The notes beneath the pieces were generated by a model that was given only the letters and a program-made list of their open reading frames with translations, had not been told where the DNA came from and made no database searches. Below are positions 23,097 to 31,513 of a DNA stretch of 64,000 bases, piece after piece (the stretch's first letter is position 1; every line of letters begins with the position of its first letter). A program made the translations under genes and the position numbers. Source of the stretch: Curtobacterium sp. UNCCL20 (lineage in GTDB: Bacteria > Actinomycetota > Actinomycetes > Actinomycetales > Microbacteriaceae); the NCBI RefSeq assembly GCF_900101675.1, contig NZ_FNKG01000001.1, positions 1,347,378-1,411,377 of the forward strand, written 5' to 3'.

Positions 23097-25277
23097 TCAC
23101 CGACGCTGGGTCGGCGTGGATCCGGTCATCGGACCGGTGAAGGAGCCCGCCTCGGCGGCAGCCATGCCGGCGGACGCTTCGAGTTCGGCCTCGGCGTCCG
23201 GCTCGTCCGACGACGACCCGGCGGCGTCGGCACGCTCCTGCAGGGCGGAACGCTGGCGCAGCGGCGGCACCCGGAAGAACCAGGTGAGGACGAAGGCGAG
23301 CAGGATGACGCCGAGTCCGACCCAGTAGATCGTCACGGACGAGGCGTTGAAGCCCGCCATGAACGGTCGGGTGAGGCGGCTGTCGGCACCGGTCAGGAAC
23401 GAGGTGTCGTTCGTGCTGGTGGCGCTGTCGTTCTGCGTGCTGCCGTCGTCGATCTTCTTCGCGAGGTCGGGGGTGAGCTCGTCGACCCAGTACTCCCGCT
23501 GCGACGCGTTGGACCAGTCGACCGACACGGTGCCGTCCTGCACGCTGGCGTGCGCCTTGTCCGCGACCTGCTCGAGGGCGGACTGCTCGGCCGCGGGCGT
23601 CGTGGCCCGGACCTGCTGGTCGATGGCGGCCTGCGCCGAGGCGGCGGGGAGGGCACCGGCGGCGACCTGCTGCTGCACGGCCGCGGTGACCTGCTGGGTG
23701 ACGGCGGCGTCGGCGGCCTGCTTCGCCGTCGCCGAGGCGTCGTCGAGCTGCGCCTGCACGGTCTTCGTCAGCGGGGTGACGACGGGCGTCCAGATCTTGT
23801 CCATGGCGCCCTGGTTGGCCTTCGCGCTGGCGACGGTCGGGTTGAGCGCGGCGTCGAGCGCCGGGCCGAGGTCCTTCTCGTTCGCGGTGGCGCTGAGGAT
23901 GTTCGCCGGCATCACCGAGAACAGGATCGACAGCAGGACGGCGGTGCCGAGCGTTCCACCGATCTGGCGGAAGAACGTGGCGGACGACGTCGCGACGCCC
24001 ATGTCACGCGCTTCGACGGAGCCCTGCGACGCGAGGGTCAGCGACTGCATGACCGACCCGAGCCCGAGGCCGATGAGGAACATGCCGATCATCAGGAACC
24101 AGAGCGGCTTGTCGATCGTCATGAACGTCAGGACGACGTAGCCGACGGACACCAGGCCGGTGCCGATCACCGGGAAGATCCGGTAGCGCCCGACGCGGGC
24201 GACGATCTGACCGGACGTGATCGAGGCGATCATGAGGCCACCGACGAGGGGCAGGGTCGCGAAGCCGGACTCGGTCGGGGAGAGACCGACGACGATCTGC
24301 AGGTAGAGCGGGATGGTCAGCATGGCGCCGAACATCGCGAAGCCGACGAGGAAGCCGATGACGGTCGCCATCGAGAAGGTGCCCGAGCGGAAGAGCTTCA
24401 GCGGGATGATCGCCGCGTCGCCCATCTTCGATTCGATGAGCAGCAGGCCGACCAGCCCGACGACGCCGACGACGTAGCAGGCGATGGCGGCGGGGGAGCC
24501 CCAGCCCCAGGTGCGGCCCTGCTCGGCGACGAGCAGGAGCGGGACGAGGGTGACGATGACCGCCGTGGCGCCCCACCAGTCGACCTTGGGCTTGTCGGCC
24601 TTGTCGTGCACCTTCGGCAGGTGCAGGAACACGATCACCATGATGAGTGCGGCGATGCCGATCGGCACGTTGATGAGGAGCACCCAGCGCCACCCGGTGA
24701 TCCACAGGATCTCGGAGGTACCGGCGAGCAGACCGCCGATGAGCGGGCCGATCACGGAGGAAATGCCGAACACGGCGAGGAAGTACCCCTGGTACTTGGC
24801 GCGCTCGCGCGGGGCGAGGATGTCGCCCATGATCGCCAGCGGCAGCGACATCAGCGCACCCGCACCGATGCCCTGGACGGCGCGGAAGCCGGCGAGCATG
24901 AGCATCGAGGTGGACATCGACGACAGGACGGCGCCGAGGATGAAGACGACGATGCCGAAGATGTAGAGGGGGCGCCGACCGAAGATGTCGGAGAGCTTGC
25001 CGTAGATCGGCGTCGCGATGGTCGACGTGATGAGGTAGGCCGTGGTGACCCACGCCTGCTGGTCGAGGCCGTGCAGGTCGTCACCGATCGTCCGGATCGC
25101 CGTGCCGAACACCGTCTGGCCGAGGGACGACAAGAACATGCCCGCCATCAGGCCGTAGATCACGAGGAGGATCTGGCGGTGGGTCATGAGCGGCTGCTGG
25201 CCGGGGGCGCCGGAGGCTGTGGTGGCCTCGGTCGCGTGCCGGCCGTGCTGCACCGTGACGGGTGCGGTGGCGGTCAT
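23097..25277 (-). CDS. DHA2-family (EmrB/QacA-like) MFS exporter with a large extracellular insert
   Basis: 726-residue drug:proton antiporter. The first ~510 residues hold 13 or so helices with motif A (Gly-Lys-Leu-Ser-Asp-Ile-Phe-Gly-Arg-Arg) and motif C (Gly-Pro-Leu-Ile-Gly-Gly). An Ala/Gln/Asp-rich hydrophilic insert of about 150 residues with coiled-coil tendency precedes the last helix, and an acidic, Ser-rich cytoplasmic tail of about 70 residues ends the protein. Typical DHA2 proteins have about 500 residues. ATG 25277 has AAGGAG upstream. It is divergent from the MarR gene at 25374, whose operator-like repeats lie in the gap, so MarR repression and induction by a toxic compound are likely. 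Confidence 0.92.
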   Translation of the reverse strand: MTATAPVTVQHGRHATEATTASGAPGQQPLMTHRQILLVIYGLMAGMFLSSLGQTVFGTAIRTIGDDLHGLDQQAWVTTAYLITSTIATPIYGKLSDIFGRRPLYIFGIVVFILGAVLSSMSTSMLMLAGFRAVQGIGAGALMSLPLAIMGDILAPRERAKYQGYFLAVFGISSVIGPLIGGLLAGTSEILWITGWRWVLLINVPIGIAALIMVIVFLHLPKVHDKADKPKVDWWGATAVIVTLVPLLLVAEQGRTWGWGSPAAIACYVVGVVGLVGLLLIESKMGDAAIIPLKLFRSGTFSMATVIGFLVGFAMFGAMLTIPLYLQIVVGLSPTESGFATLPLVGGLMIASITSGQIVARVGRYRIFPVIGTGLVSVGYVVLTFMTIDKPLWFLMIGMFLIGLGLGSVMQSLTLASQGSVEARDMGVATSSATFFRQIGGTLGTAVLLSILFSVMPANILSATANEKDLGPALDAALNPTVASAKANQGAMDKIWTPVVTPLTKTVQAQLDDASATAKQAADAAVTQQVTAAVQQQVAAGALPAASAQAAIDQQVRATTPAAEQSALEQVADKAHASVQDGTVSVDWSNASQREYWVDELTPDLAKKIDDGSTQNDSATSTNDTSFLTGADSRLTRPFMAGFNASSVTIYWVGLGVILLAFVLTWFFRVPPLRQRSALQERADAAGSSSDEPDAEAELEASAGMAAAEAGSFTGPMTGSTPTQRR

Positions 25278-25304
25278 CGAACTCCTTTTTCGTGCTGTGA
25301 AACT

Positions 25305-25347
25305 TTGCAGACCGCGCAACGCTACATCGATTGCTTCCAGCAAGCAA
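25305..25347. promoter_or_regulatory. Two MarR operator candidates
   Basis: TTGCTT-CCAGC-AAGCAA (25331-25347) is a perfect 6-bp inverted repeat. TTGC-N7-GCAA (25305-25319) repeats the same half-site toward the exporter. Shared TTGC/GCAA half-sites on both sides of the gap fit one MarR dimer per promoter. Confidence 0.55.
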
Positions 25348-25361
25348 CTAAATGTGCCCAC

Positions 25362-25367
25362 TACGCT
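25362..25367 (+). promoter_or_regulatory. -10 box of a leaderless start (TACGCT)
   Basis: TACGCT lies 6 nt before GTG 25374, with no ribosome site. Confidence 0.5.
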
Positions 25368-25373
25368 GGCAGC

Positions 25374-25850
25374 GTGACCGACGACCGGGACGACGCCGAA
25401 CGGCTCCTCCGCGCCCAGCTCGACCGGCTGTGGGTGCGGCAGACCCTCCGCTCCTCGCTCATCGAGTCGCGCGGCGGGCTCGACCCCACGGCGCGCGTGA
25501 TCCTGCGGGCCGTCGACCACTTCGGCGCCGTCCGCTCGATGGCGATCTCGGACGCGACCGGTCTGTCCCGCCCGGTGATCAGCCGCCGGGTCGCATCGCT
25601 CGTCGACTCGGGCTACCTCGGCACGACGCCCGATCCCGCCGACGGACGGGCCAGCCTCGTCTCGATCGCCCCCGCCGGACGGAAGCTGCTCGACACGCTC
25701 GACGTCGCCGGAGCCGAGGTCTTCGACGACCTCACGCACGCGTTCGCCACCGGGGAGCTGCACACGCTCGCGGGGCTCCTCGCGCGCCTCAACGACCGTG
25801 CCGACGCCGTGCTCGGCATCGGCGCGACCGCGCCGAGCGACCCGGCCTGA
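25374..25850 (+). CDS. MarR-family regulator
   Basis: 158 residues with a winged helix. It shows Thr-Ala-Arg-Val-Ile-Leu-Arg-Ala-Val-Asp, the recognition helix Ser-Asp-Ala-Thr-Gly-Leu-Ser-Arg-Pro-Val-Ile-Ser-Arg-Arg-Val-Ala-Ser-Leu and the wing Asp-Pro-Ala-Asp-Gly-Arg-Ala-Ser-Leu-Val. GTG 25374 is supported by a TACGCT box 6 nt upstream. It is divergent from the exporter gene; both promoters carry TTGC/GCAA repeats. The most probable role is a repressor of the exporter, relieved by the exported compound. Confidence 0.9.
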   Translation: MTDDRDDAERLLRAQLDRLWVRQTLRSSLIESRGGLDPTARVILRAVDHFGAVRSMAISDATGLSRPVISRRVASLVDSGYLGTTPDPADGRASLVSIAPAGRKLLDTLDVAGAEVFDDLTHAFATGELHTLAGLLARLNDRADAVLGIGATAPSDPA

Positions 25851-25952
25851 GCACGCGGGCGACGGTCGACAGGTGCCCACCGGCAGGCCTGGAGGCGCCG
25901 TTCGGGCCCGCCCCGTTCCTGACGTCCGTCACTGCTGACGGCGGAATCGAGA

Positions 25953-25958
25953 TACCGT
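25953..25958 (+). promoter_or_regulatory. -10 box of a leaderless start (TACCGT)
   Basis: TACCGT lies 6 nt before ATG 25965, making the helicase message probably leaderless. Confidence 0.5.
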
Positions 25959-25964
25959 TTGAGC

Positions 25965-27794
25965 ATGAGCACGGACACCGCCACCACCACTGAGACCCTC
26001 GACGACGGGCCAGTGGTGACCTTCGCCGACCTCGGCCTGAGCGATGCTGTGCTCAAGGCCGTCAAGGACATAGGCTACGAGACCCCTTCCGCCATCCAGG
26101 AAGCCACCATCCCCACCCTTCTCGCCGGCCGCGACGTCGTCGGCCTCGCGCAGACCGGAACCGGCAAGACCGCGGCGTTCGCGCTGCCGATCCTGTCCCG
26201 CATGGAAGCGGGCAGCAAGGTGCCGCAGGCGCTCGTGCTGTCCCCGACCCGCGAGCTCGCCCTGCAGGTCTGCGAGGCGTTCGAGCAGTTCGCGTCGCAC
26301 ATGAAGCACGTGCACGTGCTGCCCGTCTACGGCGGCCAGGCGTACGGCGTGCAGCTGTCCGCCCTGCGCCGCGGTGTCGACGTCGTCGTCGGTACCCCTG
26401 GTCGCATCATGGACCACATCGCCAAGGGCACCCTCGACCTGTCCGAGCTGAAGTACCTCGTCCTCGACGAGGCCGACGAGATGCTCAAGATGGGCTTCGC
26501 CGAGGACGTCGAGACGATCCTCGCGGAGACCCCGGACGAGAAGCAGGTCGCGCTGTTCTCGGCCACGATGCCGGCGCAGATCCGTCGCATCTCGCAGCAG
26601 TACCTGTCCGACCCCGCCGAGATCACCGTCAAGACGAAGACGAAGACCGCGGCCAACATCACGCAGCGCTACCTCATGGTGTCGTACCCGCAGAAGGTCG
26701 ACGCCCTGACCCGCATCCTCGAGGTCGAGGACTTCGAGGGCATGATCGTCTTCGTCCGCACGAAGAGCGAGACCGAGACCCTCGCCGAGAAGCTCCGTGC
26801 CCGTGGCTACGCCGCCGCAGCCATCAGCGGTGACGTCGCACAGGCCCAGCGCGAGCGCACGGTGAACCAGCTGAAGTCCGGCAAGCTCGACATCCTCGTC
26901 GCGACCGACGTCGCCGCCCGCGGCCTCGACGTCGACCGCATCACGCACGTCGTGAACTTCGACATCCCCGTCGACATCGAGTCCTACGTGCACCGCATCG
27001 GTCGCACCGGTCGCGCCGGCCGCAAGGGCGACTCGATCAGCTTCGTCACCCCGCGTGAGCGCCGCCTGCTCTCGGCGATCGAGCGCCACACCAAGCAGCC
27101 GCTCACGCAGATGCAGCTCCCGACGATCGAGGACGTCAACGAGACCCGCCTCACCCGCTTCGACGACGCCATCACCGCGGCGCTCGAGCAGCAGGACCGG
27201 ATCTCGGCGTTCCGCGACATCATCGCGCACTACGTCGACCACCACGACGTCCCCGCCGACGACGTCGCCGCTGCGCTGGCCGTCGTGGCCCAGGGTGAGG
27301 ACCCGCTCCTGCTCGACCCGAAGGCGGACGAGCTGCGCAACCGCGTCGACCGTGACGGCCGGGGCAGCGATCGCCGCGACCGCGACGACGACCGCGGCGG
27401 CCGTGAGGACCGCGGCCCGCGCCGCTCGCAGCCGATGACCGCCTACCGCATCGAGGTCGGCCGTCGCCACCGGGTCGAACCGCGTCAGATCGTCGGTGCG
27501 CTCGCGAACGAGGGCGGTCTCCGCCGCGACGACTTCGGCGCGATCCGCATCCAGCCGGACTTCTCCATCGTCGAGCTGCCGACCGACATGGACCGCGGCG
27601 TGCTCGACCGCCTGACGGACACCCGGATCAGCGGGAAGCTCATCGAGATCAAGCCGGACCGCCGTGGTGGCGGTGGCGGTGCTCGTCGCTTCGACCGTGA
27701 CGACCGTGGGCCCCGTGCGCCGCGCGACGACCGCGGGCCGCGCGCCCCGCGTGAGGACCGCGACGACCGGTCGGAGCGCAAGCCCCGCCACTGA
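25965..27794 (+). CDS. deaD: DEAD-box RNA helicase (DeaD/CsdA-like)
   Basis: 609-residue ATP-dependent RNA helicase. The Q motif, motif I (Ala-Gln-Thr-Gly-Thr-Gly-Lys-Thr), Pro-Thr-Arg-Glu-Leu, DEAD box (present as Asp-Glu-Ala-Asp), Ser-Ala-Thr and motif VI (His-Arg-Ile-Gly-Arg-Thr-Gly-Arg) occur in order. A DbpA/CsdA-type RNA-binding domain (about residues 490-565) and an Arg/Asp/Gly-rich tail follow. This is the architecture of CsdA/DeaD proteins that help ribosome assembly and mRNA decay in the cold. ATG 25965 is preferred to TTG 25959 because a TACCGT box lies 6 nt before the ATG. It stands alone in the region. Confidence 0.95.
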   Translation: MSTDTATTTETLDDGPVVTFADLGLSDAVLKAVKDIGYETPSAIQEATIPTLLAGRDVVGLAQTGTGKTAAFALPILSRMEAGSKVPQALVLSPTRELALQVCEAFEQFASHMKHVHVLPVYGGQAYGVQLSALRRGVDVVVGTPGRIMDHIAKGTLDLSELKYLVLDEADEMLKMGFAEDVETILAETPDEKQVALFSATMPAQIRRISQQYLSDPAEITVKTKTKTAANITQRYLMVSYPQKVDALTRILEVEDFEGMIVFVRTKSETETLAEKLRARGYAAAAISGDVAQAQRERTVNQLKSGKLDILVATDVAARGLDVDRITHVVNFDIPVDIESYVHRIGRTGRAGRKGDSISFVTPRERRLLSAIERHTKQPLTQMQLPTIEDVNETRLTRFDDAITAALEQQDRISAFRDIIAHYVDHHDVPADDVAAALAVVAQGEDPLLLDPKADELRNRVDRDGRGSDRRDRDDDRGGREDRGPRRSQPMTAYRIEVGRRHRVEPRQIVGALANEGGLRRDDFGAIRIQPDFSIVELPTDMDRGVLDRLTDTRISGKLIEIKPDRRGGGGGARRFDRDDRGPRAPRDDRGPRAPREDRDDRSERKPRH

Positions 27795-27961
27795 GCCGAC
27801 CTGCGCGTCCCGCAGCACCCCGCACGGGCGTTGCGGGATGGCGCACGTCGGACTCCTCGGGACCGCACGATCGATCCCGGACGCCCCGCACCCTCCCCGC
27901 ACGGTGATGTGATACCCGAAGCCGTGGCGCAGGGATCCGCGGAGACGACAGGGGATCGACC

Positions 27962-29305
27962 GTGTACAAAGCCGTACTCACCGTCGCTGCGGCGGCGGCG
28001 CTCGTCATCGGGGGAGTGACGCCAGCAGTGGCCGCACCCCCGTCGAGGCTCCCGGGAGCCCCGACCGCCGTGCAGGTCAGCGGAGCCGGAGACGGCGCGA
28101 CCCTCACCTGGAACGCACCCCGGGCCGGGGCAGCCGTGACGGGGTGGAAGGTCGAGATCTCGCCGTCCTCCCGGCAGCCGGACCACGGCGTCGACCGCCT
28201 GCCCGCGGTCGCCCGCTCCGACCGGTTCGGTGACCTCGTCGCCGGCACCCGGTACTCGCTGACCGTCCGTGCGTCGGGTGCGAAGGGCTGGGGCCCAGCC
28301 GTCCACGTCCGCTACGCCGCCCCGCGCTCGACGACCGTCGCGCAGTCGCTCTACGCGCTCGACACCTCCGGGTCCGTCGTGCGGTTCCCGACCTCGGGCA
28401 CCGGCACGGCGAAGACCGTCGCGGCAGCCGGCACCGGGTTCACTGCCGACGACATCGGTGACGTCTTCGTCCCGTCGGCCGACCGGACCTCGATCCTGCT
28501 GTACCCGGCGGGTGGCGGCGCAGCTCGCACCCTCGCGACGGGCCTGCACCTCACCGCCGACCTCCGCTCGGACGTCGCCGGCAACCTGTACTGGATCGAC
28601 TCGGTGACCGGGAACGTCGACCGACTGCCGGTCAAGGGGAGCGTCGCGCAACCCTGGCTGTCCTTCGGGACCCCGGCGAGCGGGGCCACTGACTCGTACT
28701 GGGCCGTCGGTCGTGACGGCACGGTCTCGACGTGGGCCAGCAACCCGGGCGGCGCCTCGGTGAAGACCGCCTCGCCGTCGGGAGTCGTGACCACCCGGGT
28801 CGTGACGCCGGGGACGAGCGGCGTGATCGGCTACGTCCGCGCCGTCATCGCCGACGCCCACGGCGACCTCTACTACAGCTGGCAGTCGCCGGGCGCTTCC
28901 GGAGCCTTCATCTGGTGGGTCCTGCGTGCCGGCACGACCGTCCCGGTCTCGGCCGAGCCGCGGCTCGCGTTCGAGTACGGCGCGACCAACGGGGAGACGT
29001 TCTCGCTCCTGCAGTCCAAGGAGTGGTGCACCAGTCCCGCCGAGTACCGTCCGCCGGGCTGTGGGGTCGACAAGAGCATCGTCGATCTGGTCGTCCGCTC
29101 CGCCGGCGGCACGACGGTGACGAAGCACGTGACGGGGCTCACCGCGGGCGACCGCGGTGCGAACGTCGGTGCGTCCGACCGGGCCGGTGACGTGTTCGCG
29201 GACATCGCCGGTGGCCCGTCCGCGGGACTCTGGCGGGTGCCCGCCGCTGGCGGGGCTGCGCAGCGGCTCTCGTCGGCGCAGTACTCGTCGCTGCTGGTGG
29301 TCTGA
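27962..29305 (+). CDS. Secreted protein with a fibronectin III domain and propeller-like repeats
   Basis: 447 residues. A signal peptide (Lys near the start, Ala/Val core, cleavage after Ala-Val-Ala-Ala near residue 24) is followed by a fibronectin type III domain (about 30-120: Pro-Gly-Ala-Pro-Thr-Ala-Val-Gln-Val, Thr-Leu-Thr-Trp-Asn-Ala-Pro, Tyr-Ser-Leu-Thr-Val-Arg-Ala). About 320 residues with repeating Asp-Val-Ala-Gly-Asn-Leu-Tyr-Trp and Asp-Ala-His-Gly-Asp-Leu-Tyr-Tyr units then suggest an NHL/SMP-30-like propeller. Two Cys (in Trp-Cys-Thr...Gly-Cys-Gly-Val) may form a disulfide. GTG 27962 has AGGGGAT upstream. The function is unknown; an extracellular binding or lactonase-like role is possible. 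Confidence 0.8.
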   Translation: MYKAVLTVAAAAALVIGGVTPAVAAPPSRLPGAPTAVQVSGAGDGATLTWNAPRAGAAVTGWKVEISPSSRQPDHGVDRLPAVARSDRFGDLVAGTRYSLTVRASGAKGWGPAVHVRYAAPRSTTVAQSLYALDTSGSVVRFPTSGTGTAKTVAAAGTGFTADDIGDVFVPSADRTSILLYPAGGGAARTLATGLHLTADLRSDVAGNLYWIDSVTGNVDRLPVKGSVAQPWLSFGTPASGATDSYWAVGRDGTVSTWASNPGGASVKTASPSGVVTTRVVTPGTSGVIGYVRAVIADAHGDLYYSWQSPGASGAFIWWVLRAGTTVPVSAEPRLAFEYGATNGETFSLLQSKEWCTSPAEYRPPGCGVDKSIVDLVVRSAGGTTVTKHVTGLTAGDRGANVGASDRAGDVFADIAGGPSAGLWRVPAAGGAAQRLSSAQYSSLLVV

Positions 29306-29317
29306 CAGGACCCACGC

Positions 29318-29363
29318 ACGGACTGGAGGCACGGTGCGGGCTCGCACCGTGCCTCCCGTCCGT
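29318..29363. repeat. Intergenic palindrome, ACGGACTGGAGGC subtype
   Basis: Arms of 20 bp with one mismatch (GGAGG against CCTCC followed by C instead of A) lie between two converging genes. The right arm runs into the stop codon of the epimerase-like gene. Confidence 0.85.
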
Positions 29364-30292
29364 CACACGGCGAGCCCGGCCACCGTCCGGCGGCAGACCT
29401 CGTCCCACGGCGTCGGCTCCATGCCGAAGAACGCGCGGCTCTCGTGGTCGTCGATCACGTACGGGGCCGTCCACTGGTAGCTCATCTCGGCGATCTCGCG
29501 CATCATCGGCACCACGAACCCGACGGTGCGGAACAGCCCCGCCGGAAGCCGACGCACCGTCACGGGCGGCTTCCCCGCTGCGGCCAGCATCTCGGTGAGC
29601 GCCTGCCGCTGCGACCGTGCCGCGTTGCTCGGCACCATCCAGGTGCGCCCGTGGGCACGCTCGTCCGCCGCGGACGCGACGAGCATCCGTGCGACGTCGA
29701 GCACGTCCGTGAAGCTGTGTGGCAGGTCGGTCCGGCCGACCATCGACACGGCCTTCCCCTGCAGCGCGGCGGGGAGGACGCGCGTGATGTGCCCGTTCTC
29801 GCCGATGCCGGGGCCGACGTAGTCCGCGGCGCGGACCTCGACCGTGCTGACCCGGCCGGCTTCGTGCGCGGCGAGGGCATCGGCCCAGAGGCGTGCACGG
29901 AGGACGCCCTTGTGGTCGGTCGCGGCGTCCGGGAGTCCGGGGTGCATCGGGCCGTCGACGGGGCCGTACGGGTAGAGGTTGCCGGTGATCGCGTAGACCG
30001 CCCCGGTGCGCTCGGCGGCGGTGAGCAGGGACGAGGCGAGTGGCGGCCAGACCTGGTCCCACTGCGTGTAGCTCCCCGGGTTCGCGCAGTTGTAGAGGAC
30101 CGCGGCGCCCTCGGTCGCCCGGGTGAGCGCGTCGACGTCGGAGGCGTCGAGGGCGACGTGCCCCACTGCCTCCAGGCCGGTGTCGCGACCCGAGCGGGTG
30201 GCGACCGTGACGCGTTCGCCGCGCTCGGCGAGGAGGGCGGCGACGTGGCGGCCCACCGGGCCGGCGCCGATGACGACGTGGTGACGGGACAT
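29363..30292 (-). CDS. NAD-dependent epimerase/dehydratase-like protein
   Basis: 309-residue extended-SDR protein. The Rossmann start Val-Ile-Gly-Ala-Gly-Pro-Val-Gly-Arg-His-Val lies at residues 6-16, followed by Tyr-Asn-Cys-Ala-Asn-Pro and the NAD-dependent epimerase_2 fold. The usual Tyr-x-x-x-Lys of epimerases is not obvious (there is Asn-Leu-Tyr-Pro-Tyr-Gly-Pro), so catalysis may be atypical. ATG 30292 has AGGAA upstream. It is divergent from a TetR gene, and the 145-bp gap is full of GAGAGCA half-sites, implying repression by that TetR. Confidence 0.87.
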   Translation of the reverse strand: MSRHHVVIGAGPVGRHVAALLAERGERVTVATRSGRDTGLEAVGHVALDASDVDALTRATEGAAVLYNCANPGSYTQWDQVWPPLASSLLTAAERTGAVYAITGNLYPYGPVDGPMHPGLPDAATDHKGVLRARLWADALAAHEAGRVSTVEVRAADYVGPGIGENGHITRVLPAALQGKAVSMVGRTDLPHSFTDVLDVARMLVASAADERAHGRTWMVPSNAARSQRQALTEMLAAAGKPPVTVRRLPAGLFRTVGFVVPMMREIAEMSYQWTAPYVIDDHESRAFFGMEPTPWDEVCRRTVAGLAV

Positions 30293-30336
30293 GGGTTCCT
30301 GCTTTCCTCGGTGGTGCTGGAGTGTCGACCGCTTTG

Positions 30337-30422
30337 GAGAGCACCGCTCTCTGAGAGCAGCATGCACCGATCGACCATCGATTGCAAGAGCACTGCTCTC
30401 ATTTGTGTGCGGTGCTCTCTCA
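30337..30422. promoter_or_regulatory. Cluster of GAGAGCA operator half-sites
   Basis: GAGAGC-ACC-GCTCTC (30337-30351) and AGAGCA-C-TGCTCT (30387-30399) are both perfect inverted repeats. Further half-sites TGAGAGCA (30352-30359) and TGCTCTCTCA (30413-30422) flank them. At least two TetR dimers could bind between the epimerase-like and TetR genes. Confidence 0.65.
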
Positions 30423-30437
30423 TGGCATGGTTGGGGG

Positions 30438-31226
30438 ATGCCACCGACCGCACGCGAGCTCGCCCGAGAGACGGTCCGCGCCGGGATCCTCGCCGCGGCT
30501 CGCGCCCGGCTCACCGCCGAGGGGCCGTCCCAGCTGAGCCTCCGCGCGGTCGCCCGCGACGTCGGCCTGGTCTCCTCCGCCGTGTACCGCTACTTCCCGA
30601 GTCGCGACGACCTGCTCACCGCACTGCTCATCGCCGACTACGACGAGCTCGGCGCTCGCGTGCAGGCGGCCGACGCCGCAGCCGGTCCGGACGCCGGCAG
30701 GCGCTGGGTCGCGGTCTGCCGGGCGATCCGGACGTGGTCGGTCGACCACCCGGGGGACTTCGCGCTGCTGTTCGGCTCGCCCGTTCCCGGGTACGTCGCG
30801 CCGCGCGAGACGGTCGAGCCCGCCTCGCGCACGACGCTGACGCTCGTGCGCGTGGTCGCCGACGCGACAGCGGCTCGTGCGGACGCGGCCGGTCCGGCCG
30901 GTCCGACCGGTTCGTCCGACCCGGTCGGTTCGTCCGGTTCGTCCGGTTCGTCCGGGAGGCACGGATCACCCACCGCGCCGACGGCGGCTCCCGGGGCGGT
31001 CGGCCCGTCGGTCGCCGACGGCGTCCGGTCCCTGCGGGAGTTCGGCTTCGACCTGCCGGAAGAGGTCCTCGTCCGCACCCTGATGGCGTGGACGACGGTG
31101 TTCGGGACGGTCTCGTTCGAGCTGTTCGGGCACTTCGTCGGCTCCGTGTCGGACGGCGCGGCGTACTTCGACCAGGTCGTCGCACGACTCGCCGACGACC
31201 TCGGGTTCGCGGCGACGTTCGACTGA
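30438..31226 (+). CDS. TetR-family regulator with a Gly/Ser linker
   Basis: 262 residues, longer than the usual ~200. The helix-turn-helix (Val-Ala-Arg-Asp-Val-Gly-Leu-Val-Ser-Ser-Ala-Val-Tyr-Arg-Tyr-Phe-Pro-Ser-Arg) is at residues 36-54, and the C-terminal TetR_C_25-like domain (Asp-His-Pro-Gly-Asp-Phe-Ala-Leu-Leu-Phe-Gly) begins near 100. A flexible Gly/Ser/Pro insert at about 150-195 is built from short repeats of GGTTCGTCC. ATG 30438 has GGGGG upstream. It faces the epimerase-like gene and sits beside several operator half-sites. Confidence 0.88.
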   Translation: MPPTARELARETVRAGILAAARARLTAEGPSQLSLRAVARDVGLVSSAVYRYFPSRDDLLTALLIADYDELGARVQAADAAAGPDAGRRWVAVCRAIRTWSVDHPGDFALLFGSPVPGYVAPRETVEPASRTTLTLVRVVADATAARADAAGPAGPTGSSDPVGSSGSSGSSGRHGSPTAPTAAPGAVGPSVADGVRSLREFGFDLPEEVLVRTLMAWTTVFGTVSFELFGHFVGSVSDGAAYFDQVVARLADDLGFAATFD

Positions 31227-31513
31227 CGGTGGGGACTCGTCCGCGCCACGCTGTGGACGGATCCCGCTCGTCCCCAGATCGGGGCGGGCGGCTGACAGGA
31301 GCCCGGTTCCTCCGGTAGACAGGTCCCTACGCCCAGGTCGCACCCGACGACCGGAGCGGACGATCCGAACGCCGGCACCTGGAACCGGCACGGACCGGAA
31401 CCACCACCTCGGGCGCGCCGTGTCCGGGGGACCGCGCGGATCAGGGAGGCACGCTTGCGAGGCAGGACCTTCGGCGACGCCGCGGACGGCACTGCCGGCG
31501 AGGGGGCTCGTCG
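31227..31513. other. Leader region of the exopolysaccharide operon
   Basis: In 287 bp without a supported gene I see no clear promoter consensus, terminator or known riboswitch core. The GAGGGGG at 31500-31506 is the ribosome site of the next gene. The sequence is GC-rich with several weak stems. Confidence 0.4.

Noticed and set aside
22821..25373. Very long + strand open frame opposite the DHA2 exporter gene
   Set aside because: Its translation is a Gly/Arg/Asp/Glu-rich mix with no domain, typical of the antisense of a GC-rich gene. The minus strand encodes a clear MFS protein; only the end of this frame (from 25374) is the MarR gene.
25929..27902. 657-codon minus-strand frame opposite the DEAD-box helicase gene
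   Set aside because: The helicase motifs on the + strand are complete and in order. The opposite frame has only shadow composition.
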